This document shows positions 36,591 through 45,900 of a stretch of 64,000 nucleotides of DNA, one piece after another; the stretch's first letter is position 1, and the number at the start of each line of letters is the position of its first letter. The position numbers and the translations under genes are program-made. The DNA comes from Candidatus Krumholzibacteriota bacterium (GTDB lineage: Bacteria; Krumholzibacteriota; Krumholzibacteriia; Krumholzibacteriales; WJIX01), in the NCBI GenBank assembly GCA_034520215.1, contig JAXHNR010000002.1, positions 470,642 through 534,641 of the forward strand. The letters are read 5' to 3'. Below the pieces are notes generated by a model. The model had not been told where the DNA came from, searched no databases, and worked only from the letters and a program-made list of their open reading frames with translations.

Positions 36591-36628
36591 AAAAGGGCTT
36601 TCCCCGCTGCGGGAGGGCCCTTTCTTTA
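36591..36628 (+). terminator. Intrinsic terminator of gdhA
   Basis: A stem AAAGGGC (36592-36598) pairs with GCCCTTT (36617-36623). An inner CCCGC/GCGGG stem lies between them, and CTTTAAT follows. It lies about 30 bases after the gdhA stop. Confidence 0.8.
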
Positions 36629-36649
36629 ATGCTGATAAAGCAACAACCC

Positions 36650-36870
36650 GCTGATGAGTGCGGATGATTGATATTTTCAAAATCGTGGTCGATTTCCCGC
36701 CGGCCGAGTAAATAGTACGCTCTACCAACTCGGGCTCGCTCTTTCTGCCCCTTCGGGTCAGAAATCCCTGCCCGCTCGCCACTCGGCGAGGGTTTTTAAA
36801 ATATCAATCATCCACATACTATTACAAATCATCGACTACCTTATAGGTTATAAAAATTGGGGAAACTCCA
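36650..36870. mobile_element. Dispersed element, copy C (left end lost)
   Basis: Subfamily beta. Starts within the left arm (gctgatgagtgcgg), keeps both inner repeats (ATTGATATTTTCAAAA and a slightly mutated partner TTTTTAAAATATCAAT), the core with a decayed hairpin I and hairpin III of type CGCC-ACTC-GGCG, and a full right arm ending GGGGAAACTCCA at 36859-36870. Order from the conserved end: III-II-I, as in copy D. It lies between the gdhA terminator and a PAS kinase gene. The distance to a weak TTATCT is 13 bases. Confidence 0.75.
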
Positions 36871-37121
36871 CTACGGATTTATCTTATCTGTTGTCTTTTA
36901 ATCTGTTCTAATCTTTTCCGGAATAGAAATTGCTCAGTTGTAGGTTAAAGGTAAGGTAAAGTAAAACTTTTGTAATTTTTTAATTCTCTCCTGCTTCAAA
37001 GTTGGAATTACCTTCTTTTTTTGCGATAAATACAAATGAGTTACCAGAGTATAAACCTTCGTAATGTTTTTAAAAATGCCGCAATGGTTGAGTTTTAACG
37101 TGATGAGATAACTGAAGTAAT

Positions 37122-38333
37122 ATGGTGATAGTTAAGAAGAAAAATCCGGAAAGCAAATTAAAAGAACTTACAGCAAAAGTAGAAAAGCTGCAAAAGATAA
37201 ACAGAGAATTAAATAAGAGTAATAAAAAATTCAAGGAACTATACGAAAAGCTCCCCCTCCCCTATCAATGCCTCGCTGAAGATGGAATTATCAGAAATGT
37301 AAATCCCGCTTGGCTTGACACTCTTGGGTATAGAATCGAAGAAGTTATAGGGAAAAATTTTACAGGGTTTCTGCACCCCGATTGGAAAACCCGTTTTGAG
37401 AAAAAGTTTTTGAATTTGAAAAAATGCGGATATAGAAGTAATGTTCAGCTTAAAATCAGAAACAAAAAAGGAGTTTACCTGGATATTTCATTTGACGGGC
37501 ATGTTGTTTATCAACATGAAGGGGGTTTCAAGCAAGCTTATTGCGTTTTTAAGGATATTACTAAACCCGGGAAGATGGAAGAAGATGTGTGCCCGGACAA
37601 TATCGAGTTGGAAAGAAGGGTTAAAAAACTCACGGAAGACCTGATGTCCTCGAATAGCGATCTTAAAACTTTTATTTATTCAGCGTCACATGACCTCCGT
37701 TCACCCGTTCACGTTATAGATGGTTTCAGCCAGATACTTCTCGAGGATTACGGTGACAATATGGATGAGGACGGAAGACATTATCTAAAGCGCGTGCGGG
37801 CCGCTACCGGGCGGTTAAATCAGACAATGAACGACATGCTGAAACTTTCCCGGGCGGGAAGAAGAAAGATGGTCCTCGAAGAGGTTTATCTGGGGAATAT
37901 AGCAAAAGAAATAGCGGCAGAAATGCGCGCCGCTGATTCATCCCGCAGGGTGGAAATCGAAATACAGGATGGGATGATAGCTATGGGAGACACCTATCTC
38001 CTCCGGCTCGTAATAAAAAACCTTTTTAAGAATGCCTGGAAGTTTACTAAACAAAAAGAGAAAGCAAAGATAAGATTCGGCGAAAAAGAGCACGGAGGAA
38101 ATAAAATCTACTTTATCGAAGACAACGGAGCGGGTTTTGACATGCGCTATTCTCACAAGCTGTTTAGGTCTTTTGAAAGTCTTCATTCCCGTGATGATTT
38201 TCAAGGAACAGGCATAGGGCTGACAATGGTGAAGGATATCATACTCCGTCACGAGGGGCATGTCTGGGGAGAAAGTGAAGGGAAGGGGAAGGGCGCGGTG
38301 TTTAGTTTTACGTTGAAGCATGATAAAAATTAA
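37122..38333 (+). CDS. PAS-domain sensor histidine kinase
   Basis: 403 residues, no membrane segment. An N-terminal coiled coil (about 5-40) leads to one PAS domain (LPLPYQCLAEDGIIRNVNPAWLDTLGYRIEEVIGKN, 45-150). A HisKA domain follows with the phospho-His in YSASHDLRSPVHVIDGFSQIL. The HATPase domain has N box VIKNLFKNAWKFT, G1 EDNGAGFDM and G2 GTGIGLTMVKDII. It is a soluble kinase of the phytochrome-like HisKA type, which often signals to stand-alone receivers; the orphan receiver at 34386 is a possible partner but this is inference. The ribosome site is weak (actgaagtaatATG). Confidence 0.88.
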   Translation: MVIVKKKNPESKLKELTAKVEKLQKINRELNKSNKKFKELYEKLPLPYQCLAEDGIIRNVNPAWLDTLGYRIEEVIGKNFTGFLHPDWKTRFEKKFLNLKKCGYRSNVQLKIRNKKGVYLDISFDGHVVYQHEGGFKQAYCVFKDITKPGKMEEDVCPDNIELERRVKKLTEDLMSSNSDLKTFIYSASHDLRSPVHVIDGFSQILLEDYGDNMDEDGRHYLKRVRAATGRLNQTMNDMLKLSRAGRRKMVLEEVYLGNIAKEIAAEMRAADSSRRVEIEIQDGMIAMGDTYLLRLVIKNLFKNAWKFTKQKEKAKIRFGEKEHGGNKIYFIEDNGAGFDMRYSHKLFRSFESLHSRDDFQGTGIGLTMVKDIILRHEGHVWGESEGKGKGAVFSFTLKHDKN

Positions 38334-38388
38334 CTGAAAATTCGCCTGGGATTCTCATACTAAATATAGATTCATATTATCAAATTGC

Positions 38389-38692
38389 AGGAATTCCCCC
38401 AAAAATCCGGCAAGTATTTTACTAACATTTCGAGATACAATAAGTTATCAGGATTGGTAAGTGGAATAGGGTTTTCATTGCTGATGAGTGCGGATGATTG
38501 ATATTTTCAAAATCGTTGTCGGTTTCCCCGGCGAGGAAACCGCAACTCCCGCCTCGGGCTCGCTCTTTCTGCCCCTTCGGGCCAGAAATCCTTGCCCGCT
38601 CGCCCTCCGGAGGGTTTTGAAAATATCAATCATCCGCATACTATTATAAATCATCGACTACCTTATAGGTTATAAAAATTGGGGAAACTCTA
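38389..38692. mobile_element. Dispersed element, copy D (complete, subfamily beta)
   Basis: 304 bp. The left end AGGAATTCCCCC is degraded and the right end GGGGAAACTCTA conserved. Flanking direct repeats ATCAAATTG lie at 38379-38387 and 38694-38702. Inner inverted repeats are perfect over 24 bp (38489-38512 and 38615-38638). Hairpin I at 38520-38542 has a perfect 8-bp stem (CGGTTTCC/GGAAACCG, loop CCGGCGA), hairpin II follows near 38568-38590, and hairpin III is the palindrome CCCTCCGGAGGG. The arms match copy E in reverse, but the core is in the same orientation as in E. Confidence 0.85.
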
Positions 38693-38876
38693 CATCAAAT
38701 TGTGCTTGATACAGCCGGACCGTTTTGAATTTAAAGTATAAATTCAGGCAATAGTTTTTATTTCAGCTCCGGCCCGTCCGGAGGACAGTTCTCAGCATAT
38801 TCCGTATAGATTCGGAAGATCGGAATTTATCCCGTGGAGAATTTAAATTTCATTTAAGCCGGATCCATGTGCCGCT

Positions 38877-40424
38877 TCAGGGCATATGCAGCGGGGCATC
38901 AGGTCCGGTCGGCAATCCCAGAATCATCCAGATAGTCAGCAGTATCATCCAGAATATACCTAAAGCAACCGAATATGGCAGCATGGTGGCTATAATTGTG
39001 CCGATTCCGTATTTTTCGTTGTATTTCTGGGCGAAAGCCACTATAAGGGCGAAGTAACTCATCATGGGAGTTATTATGTTCGTAATCGAATCTCCGATAC
39101 GGAAAGCGGCCTGTGTAATTCCCGGATGGTATCCTAGAATCATGAACATAGGGACAAATATAGGAGCCATTATAGCCCATTTGGCAGAAGCGCTTCCCAT
39201 GAAGAGATTAATGCCCGCTGAGATTAGAACAAAACAGATCAGCAGGGGGATTCCTGTAAAGCCTATATTTTTTAGAAGTTCAGCTCCGTTAATCGCGAGC
39301 AGAACTCCGATGTTACTCTCTTTGAAGTAGTAGACAAACTGTCCGGCGAAGAATACCAGAACTATATATCCGGCAAGGCCTTTCATAGATGCGGTCATCT
39401 GCTTGATAACATCTTTGTCGTTTTTAATTGTTCCCACTGTTATCCCGTAGGCGAGCCCGGGCACCAGAAAGAAGATCAGTATAGCTGTTATCAGCCCATC
39501 CATAAACGGGGAATGAAGAATAGATCCTGTTTCCGGATTACGAAGCACACCACCTTCAGGTACGACCATAAGCAGAAGGACCGCCAGAACGACTCCTACA
39601 GATATACCGGCCCAGATCAACCCTTTCTTTTCGCGGCTCTCGATGTGGTCGAATTCTTCAGTTTCTCCGCAGTATTCACCCAGGCGCGGTTCAACGAATT
39701 TTTCGGTTACCCATGTTCCGACTATTACTACCATGAATGCGGATGTGAACATGAAGTAGAAGTTAACAGCCGGGTTGATCTGAATTCCTCCCTCTATAAG
39801 ACTGGCAGCTGATTCTGACAGGCCTGCCAGAATCGGATCTACAGAGCCGATAAGAAAATTGGCGCCGAACCCTCCGCTCACTCCGCAGAAAGCCGCGGCC
39901 ATCCCGGCAAGCGGATGTCTTTTAATAGCGGCGAAAACCATTGCTCCCAGTGGAATAAGTACTACGTAACCCGCGCTTGAGGCGAGATGAGAAAGTACAC
40001 CCGCGGCTACTACAGAGGCTGTAACAAGCCGTTTCGGGGCTGAAGTAACCATATGTCTGAGGAGGGCCGATATCAGGCCGGAACCTTCCGCCACTCCGAT
40101 CCCGATCATGGCCACCAGCACGATACCGAGAGGGGGGAAGTAGACAAAGTTATCGGTAGCCTTGGAAAAAATAAATCTCAAACCCTCGGAATTCAGAAGA
40201 CTTATACCTCTTATTGTATCCCCGGTTCCAGGATGTACCGCGGCCGACCCGTAGCGGTAGACGATTTCAGATACTATTACCACTATCAGCGCGAATATGG
40301 CAAAGAGGGTAGCCGGGTGAGGGAGCTTATTTCCCACTTTTTCAATATTATCCAGCGACCGCATCAGCAGTGATTCTTTTTTTCTTCCGTTTTTTCCGGC
40401 CTTAGAACTTCTAAGATTCATCAC
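38877..40424 (-). CDS. AbgT-family transporter
   Basis: 515 residues with 12 or more hydrophobic segments. Typical of the p-aminobenzoyl-glutamate transporter family: KLPHPATLFAIFALIVVIVSEI, VYFPPLGIVLVAMIGIGVAEGSGLISALLRHMV, the re-entrant GGFGANFLIGSVDPILAGLSE segment and INLFMGSASAKWAIMAPIFVPMFMILGYHPGITQAAFRIGDSITNIITPMMSYFALI. Members move aminobenzoyl-glutamate or export sulfonamides; the true substrate here is unknown. The ATG follows a gagaaag site. Tandem with msrAB but 194 bases apart. Confidence 0.92.
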   Translation of the reverse strand: MMNLRSSKAGKNGRKKESLLMRSLDNIEKVGNKLPHPATLFAIFALIVVIVSEIVYRYGSAAVHPGTGDTIRGISLLNSEGLRFIFSKATDNFVYFPPLGIVLVAMIGIGVAEGSGLISALLRHMVTSAPKRLVTASVVAAGVLSHLASSAGYVVLIPLGAMVFAAIKRHPLAGMAAAFCGVSGGFGANFLIGSVDPILAGLSESAASLIEGGIQINPAVNFYFMFTSAFMVVIVGTWVTEKFVEPRLGEYCGETEEFDHIESREKKGLIWAGISVGVVLAVLLLMVVPEGGVLRNPETGSILHSPFMDGLITAILIFFLVPGLAYGITVGTIKNDKDVIKQMTASMKGLAGYIVLVFFAGQFVYYFKESNIGVLLAINGAELLKNIGFTGIPLLICFVLISAGINLFMGSASAKWAIMAPIFVPMFMILGYHPGITQAAFRIGDSITNIITPMMSYFALIVAFAQKYNEKYGIGTIIATMLPYSVALGIFWMILLTIWMILGLPTGPDAPLHMP

Positions 40425-40618
40425 TTTCTCCTGATCAATGGATTATTAAAACGATTCAGTATTCGGAATATAAGGATAACTTTCTAATTTTACAAGCGGT
40501 TTGCTTTTTTGCCCGCTTCCGGGGGTAATATTCCCGCTTGCCGGCGTAAAAGGCATTAGGATATGTTGGTGCACTCTCTCCCTCGCATCTCGCTCGGCAA
40601 ATTTGGCCGAGGCGACGG

Positions 40619-41746
40619 TTATTCCCCGTCAAACAATTTAAGGTACTCCGCGTAACCCTCTTTCTCCAGTTCATCCTTTGGAATAAAACGCAGCGCGGCT
40701 GAATTGATGCAGTACCTCAATCCAGTTGGGGGAGGCCCGTCCTGAAAAAGATGCCCCAGATGTGAATCGCCCTTTTTGCTTCGCACCTCCGTGCGTATCA
40801 TATTGTGGCTTCTATCGGGTTTTTCCACAAGATTCTCCGGTTCCAGAGGCCTGGTAAAACTCGGCCAGCCCGAGCCGGATTCAAACTTGTGCGCCGAGGC
40901 GAACAGGGGTTCGCCACTTACCGCGTCCACATATATTCCCTCCCGCTTATTATCCCAGTACTCATTTTGAAAGGGCGGCTCCGTTTGATTCTCTTGAGTA
41001 ACCCCGTACATAAGGGCGGTTAATTTTTCCTTACTTTTGTTTTTGCCTGAAGCTTCTCCGGAAGGACCTTTTTCCGCCTTCCGTTTGCTTTTCTCCGGCC
41101 CCCAAAGCTTGTACGCATTGTTCCATATTTTCTCCAGGGCTCGGTCCCGCCCGGAACCCTCCCTATACTGCCGGTAGCGCAGGGGGCATTCAAGGTGGTA
41201 GTTCTGATGATATTCCTCCGCCTGCCAGAACCGGTCCAGCTTTTCTATTTTGGTGGCTATGGGCCGGCTGAAGATTCCGGACTCCCTTATCCTGTCCAGG
41301 GAATATTCAGCCAGCTTTCTTTGCCGTTCATCGTGATAGAATATGGCGCTGGTATACTGGGTGCCCCGGTCTGTGAACTGACCGCCGCTGTCTGTGGGAT
41401 CGATATGCCGCCAGAAGACTTCAAGCAGTTTTCTATAATCGGCCGCGGTGGAATCGTAGTATATCTGAACCGCTTCTAGATGACCTGTCTCTCCGGAACA
41501 AACCTCCCGGTAGGAGGGGTTTTCTGTTTTTCCACCGGTATATCCCGATATTACTTTTACTACACCATCGACCTTTTCAAAATCTGCTTCCAAACACCAG
41601 AAGCATCCCCCCGCGAAGGTAGCTGATTTCATTTTATCCTTGCTGTTCATTGGTTTTCCCGTCCTTTCATACGAAGAGGCGGCACTTTGTAGTGTAAAGG
41701 CTGTCAAGACTGAAATAAAGAAGACGATCGATATTTTCTCTGTCAT
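40619..41746 (-). CDS. msrAB: Secreted methionine sulfoxide reductase MsrA-MsrB fusion
   Basis: 375 residues with a signal peptide ([24 protein letters not shown]). MsrA is at about 35-195: [32 protein letters not shown] with catalytic Cys of GCFWC. MsrB is at about 240-360: [37 protein letters not shown] and catalytic Cys in [13 protein letters not shown]. The CxxC zinc pairs of some MsrB proteins are missing. It should repair both Met-sulfoxide epimers in exported proteins. The ATG at 41746 has AAGGAGG upstream; a longer frame from 41824 would pre-empt the signal peptide. Confidence 0.94.
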   Translation of the reverse strand: MTEKISIVFFISVLTAFTLQSAASSYERTGKPMNSKDKMKSATFAGGCFWCLEADFEKVDGVVKVISGYTGGKTENPSYREVCSGETGHLEAVQIYYDSTAADYRKLLEVFWRHIDPTDSGGQFTDRGTQYTSAIFYHDERQRKLAEYSLDRIRESGIFSRPIATKIEKLDRFWQAEEYHQNYHLECPLRYRQYREGSGRDRALEKIWNNAYKLWGPEKSKRKAEKGPSGEASGKNKSKEKLTALMYGVTQENQTEPPFQNEYWDNKREGIYVDAVSGEPLFASAHKFESGSGWPSFTRPLEPENLVEKPDRSHNMIRTEVRSKKGDSHLGHLFQDGPPPTGLRYCINSAALRFIPKDELEKEGYAEYLKLFDGE

Positions 41747-41794
41747 AATGGAGCCTCCTTGACGCGGAGATAAAGAAGGTTGGCCACTCGTGGT

Positions 41795-41824
41795 AAATAA
41801 CCTTATATTTAAGGGATATGTCAA
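41795..41824 (-). promoter_or_regulatory. Probable msrAB promoter
   Basis: On the minus strand TTGACA (41824-41819), 18 bases, TTATTT (41800-41795), about 50 bases before the msrAB start. The -35 directly follows an inverted copy of the 12-base element end (41825-41836). So this promoter abuts the repeat instead of standing 13-15 bases from it. Confidence 0.55.
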
Positions 41825-41848
41825 GGGGAAACTCCAGATATTATTTAT

Positions 41849-42154
41849 TGGAGTTTCCCCAATTTTTATAACCTATAAGGTAGTCGATGATTTGTAACAG
41901 TATGCGGCTGATTGATATTTTCAAAATCGTGGTCGATTTCCCCGGCGAGGTAATCGTACGCTCTGCGCCTCGGGCTCGCTCTTTCTGCCCCTTCGGGCCA
42001 GAAATCCTTGCCCGCTCGCCCTCCGGAGGGTTTTGAAAATATCAATCAGCCGCACTCATCAGCAATAAAAACCCTATTCCACTTATCAATTCTGATAAAT
42101 GGTTGTATCTCGAAATGTTTGTAAAATACTTGCCTGATTTTCGGGGGAACTCCA
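41849..42154. mobile_element. Dispersed element, copy E (complete, subfamily beta)
   Basis: 306 bp. Ends TGGAGTTTCCCC (41849-41860) and GGGGAACTCCA (to 42154) are inverted repeats. Exact 12-bp direct repeats GATATTATTTAT flank it at 41837-41848 and 42155-42166, the best target-site duplication of the family. Inner inverted repeats are perfect over 24 bp (41903-41926 and 42031-42054). Hairpin I lies at 41934-41956 (loop CCGGCGA, one mismatch) and hairpin III is CCCTCCGGAGGG. Order from the conserved left end: I-II-III. It separates the divergent msrAB and small membrane protein genes. Confidence 0.88.
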
Positions 42155-42168
42155 GATATTATTTATAA

Positions 42169-42197
42169 TTGACTCATTCCTGCGGGAGCTATAGAAT
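42169..42197 (+). promoter_or_regulatory. Probable promoter of the small membrane protein gene
   Basis: TTGACT at 42169-42174, 17 bases, TAGAAT at 42192-42197. The -35 starts 14 bases from the right end of element E and two bases after its flanking direct repeat. The gene starts 158 bases downstream. Confidence 0.5.
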
Positions 42198-42354
42198 GGC
42201 AGAAGCTGATGTATTATCAATGGTATATGGATTTATTCAGGATTTTCTTAAATCGACTGAACCGGGCAGACGCGGATGCATAGCCGGCTTCAGAGCACCT
42301 GATTTTACGGCCACCCGCATCTGACGCGGGGAGAGTTAGACAAGAAGACAAATT

Positions 42355-42687
42355 ATGCAGATTCTGATCAAAATAATCATGAGTGTGGCTATTATTCTCA
42401 CCGCCACGGCGATCGGAAAGAAACTTCCGTCCACTGCCGGCCTGATCGGCGTCATGCCTCTTACCGGCGCTCTTGTCCTCGTGTGGATATATATCGAAAA
42501 TGAAGGGGATCAAAGAATCATGCGGAACTTCACCAAAGGAGCTCTTTGGGGGATCGTACCCAGCGTTCTTTTCTTCCTCGTGGCCCTCTTCTGCTTTAAG
42601 AGGAATTTTTCGCTCCCTGTTGTTCTCGTCTCAAGCTTCGGCGCGTGGCTGGCAGCGGCGTTTCTGCATCAATGGATTCTAAAATGA
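42355..42687 (+). CDS. Small integral membrane protein, DUF3147-like
   Basis: 110 residues with three or four hydrophobic segments: ILIKIIMSVAIILTATAI, LIGVMPLTGALVLVWIYI, GALWGIVPSVLFFLVALFCF and LPVVLVSSFGAWLAAAFLHQWIL. The pattern resembles the DUF3147 family, whose function is not known. The ATG follows a weak gacaagaagacaa site. No neighbour suggests a role. Confidence 0.65.
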   Translation: MQILIKIIMSVAIILTATAIGKKLPSTAGLIGVMPLTGALVLVWIYIENEGDQRIMRNFTKGALWGIVPSVLFFLVALFCFKRNFSLPVVLVSSFGAWLAAAFLHQWILK

Positions 42688-42931
42688 CAAGGAGATAAAA
42701 TTGCCTGTTTCTTCCCCGGTAAATATGAGGACGATCAAAGATATCTGTAAAGGAGTATAGGTATAATTTCCGGGTGTAGTTGTTGATTAGAAAAAACCGC
42801 CTGTCCTTCTAAATTATCTTTTGCCGGCGAATCTGTCATGAAATCCTTGAAAGAACGGGATATCCTGTGATACCTTCTAATAAAACGGCAGCTGAAAAAC
42901 TCTTTTTTATATAGAAAATTAAGGTTAAATA
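42688..42931. other. Intergenic region upstream of the FG-GAP kinase gene
   Basis: About 244 bases. I looked for a sigma-54 promoter (TGGCAC-N5-TTGC), since a sigma-54 regulator is encoded downstream, and saw none. No repeat element copy lies here. Confidence 0.4.
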
Positions 42932-45900
42932 ATGAAAGAAGTGAAGGGGTTAAGGGGAGCCGCTGTATTTTTGTCTCTATCCGCGTTTTTGATTTTCTCC
43001 TGTTCCGACCAAAAACCGGTTGAAAATAATCATTCCGCGCCGGAGAATATCCCGCCTAGCAGCTCCGGGGACAGCTCCCGGACGATACTTTTTTTTGATT
43101 TCGAGGACAAAGAGAGAGGCCACTGGACTATTCAAACTCCCGGGAAAGACCGTAAGGATCTGCTTTTCACGGAGATTGTGGAGGCAACCAAATACAATAA
43201 CAGCGAAAAAATTCTTCATTTCGGTCCGGTGAAGGGAGAAAGCAGCGGTGAAATGATTTTTGTATTCGAGGAGAACGGAATAGAGAACTTTCCGCTGACC
43301 CGTGATATTCAGATGGCCTGGGCGTGGAATGTTTCCAGGGTCGAAGATATGAATGGGGTCTGGATATTTCTCAGTATGCTGGATACCAGGACTGGCAAGA
43401 GTTTTCGCGTACGGGCCGCGAATCACACAAAGTATATGCACGACTGCATGGAGACCTATGATCCGCCTAGATGCTGGTGTTTCAACAGCAGGTCGGTCTA
43501 TGATTTTGTCTGGAGAAGGTACGGGCCGTTCAAAAAAGGGGATATTATAGTTAATAAAATCGGCATGGCAGCATATGGCGCCGAAAGTATCGACGCGTGG
43601 GTCGATAATATATGGGTCGGCCACGGACCGCCGCCGGAATACGTCAATACTATTTCCGACAGCTCCAGGATAAATGTTGAAGCAGAATCAAAGATGACCG
43701 GGTTTTCGTATGCTTATATCGATCATGATGACATCCCCGACCGGGTGGAGGTTTACCGCGAAAGGGCGGACATATTTATCAATCCGCATTCCGACGAATC
43801 TTCAGGCGGAGGGGAAGGCAGGATCAGTAACGTGCGCGTAACGCCGGATATGAGTATTAAATTGGGATCCCAGCGCGGGGACGCGGTAGTGACACCCGCC
43901 GATCTTAACGGTGACGGGCATTCTGATCTTCTCTTCCAGTTCGACGACCTTTACGGGAACGTTTGCTTTATTAACGATTATCTGAAGGGATCGTTCAGGG
44001 AGTTTGATGGCGGCGCGCTGAACTGCCCGGGAGAACACGGTTCAGGCACAGCTGCGGCGGATATGGACGGTGACACGGATCTGGACATTTTTATGTTTAA
44101 CGGATTCAGGAGACGCGGCAATTTCGGCGGAGTGAGGGTGTTCAGGAACGAGGGGGGCTTAAAGTTTACCGACTGGACGGAGAAATCCTATTTGCTTTCA
44201 GAAGGTTCTTTCGGAGGTGTATTCGCCGACTTTAACAATGACGGGTTTAGCGACCTTTTAATAAATTACAAGCCGGTTGTATCGGGCAGGCGGCGGGGAA
44301 TGATAAATTTCAACGACGGGACCGGCAGGTTCAAACCCTCCCTTGAAGCACTGAAAGATCCCGGCCCAACTCACTTTAATGTCTGCGCAACCGGCGATTT
44401 TGACAACGACGCGGACCTTGATATTTACTGCGCGTCCGATTTTATCGCAGGTTCGAGCGCCGTGCCTTCCACCATGATGTTCCGGAATAACGGTGACGGA
44501 ACTTTTCATGATGTAACGGATAGTTCGGGAGCGGGATGCCGGGCTGAAAACAGCGGGGTGGTGACCGGGGATTTCAATCTGGACGGGTTTGTGGATATAT
44601 ACCTTATTAACGGAAAAGGTTCAGAATCGATACTTTATCTTAACAACGGAGACGGCACTTTCAGCGAGACGGAAAGATTTACATTCCTGATGTTCAAGGG
44701 AGCTGCCAGAGCGGCGGCCGCTCTCGATTTCGACCTGGACGGCGACCTCGACCTGGTAATGCTGACATCTGAAGGCGGACGGCTGTCTATAAGAGAAAAT
44801 ATCGGGGATCCCGATAATTTCCTTGAAGTGCGGCTTAGAGGAGAGGGAAAGAACAGATTCGGTATAGGGGGAAAAGTATATATTTACCAAGCGGGGCATT
44901 TGGATAACAGAAAGCATCTTATCGGCTACAGGGAGATAACACAGAACGCCTGCCGCGAAACGAAACGGCCCCCGGTGGCCCATTTCGGTCTGGGAGCTCA
45001 CGAACTGGTAGATCTTAAGGTAGTGTTTCCACCCGCGGGCGGCGGAGATCAGGTGGTAAAAACCATCGAGAACGTTAAAAAAGGGAGTTTCCTGAATATC
45101 TGCCAGAGCGAATCTTTCTTTGGAAAGGTCTTCTGCGGCCACAGGGCCGATCAAATAAGAGACAATTTCGTCTATTATCTCTTCAGGATTCCTCTCTGGT
45201 TTTTCTCACTCCTGGTATTCTCTGTAGTATTGGCAGCCGGAGTATGGATAAGGGACGCTGTGGGGGCGGCAAACAAAAGACTGGCGAGAATAACTGCAGT
45301 TATTGCCGCCGGAATACTCGCCGTTCTTCTTGTTTACCGCTCTTTTGCTGTGGGGATTGCTGTAATTATAACGGCTGTGGCTATTATTATCTTTATCTAC
45401 CGCCTGGAAGAGTTTTTCCGTGGATTCTTTATGTCATCCTCGCGGAGGAGTAAACTGGAGGAACTTCTTTTTGACGATCTCTCACAGGCCATTCATACTG
45501 AGAAGAAATTTTCCTTTCTCGGCGATATGGCGCGAAAAGACAGCGAATTGGATTATGAGCAGATCCGGAAAGATTTCAAATCACTTGATAATATGACATC
45601 GGCAATGAGGATGATATCACCCGCCGACTCAGACTGGAGGGTCATCAGGAAGGAGATTGAAAAAATAAAGGAGATCAGCGGCCGCCTGATCAGTGACGGG
45701 AAGGAAAAATCCCCGGCATCCCCGGACCTAAGGATATTCAAAAACTCGCTGGAAAGACTTAATTCGATGCTGGAAGATTACCGCCTGAAGCTGAGAATGA
45801 AGTACTCGATCAAATTCATGGATGAATGGAACGCCCTCAAGGGAGAATACAGGACTCAGCTTAAGGAGGAACAAATAGAGCTGGAAGAGGAATTCCCGGA

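Noticed and set aside
36650-42154. Copies C, D and E considered as a CRISPR-like or integron-cassette array because they fall within 5.5 kb
   Set aside because: Spacing is irregular, ordinary genes lie between them, no short regular spacers exist, and copies also occur 20 kb away on both sides.
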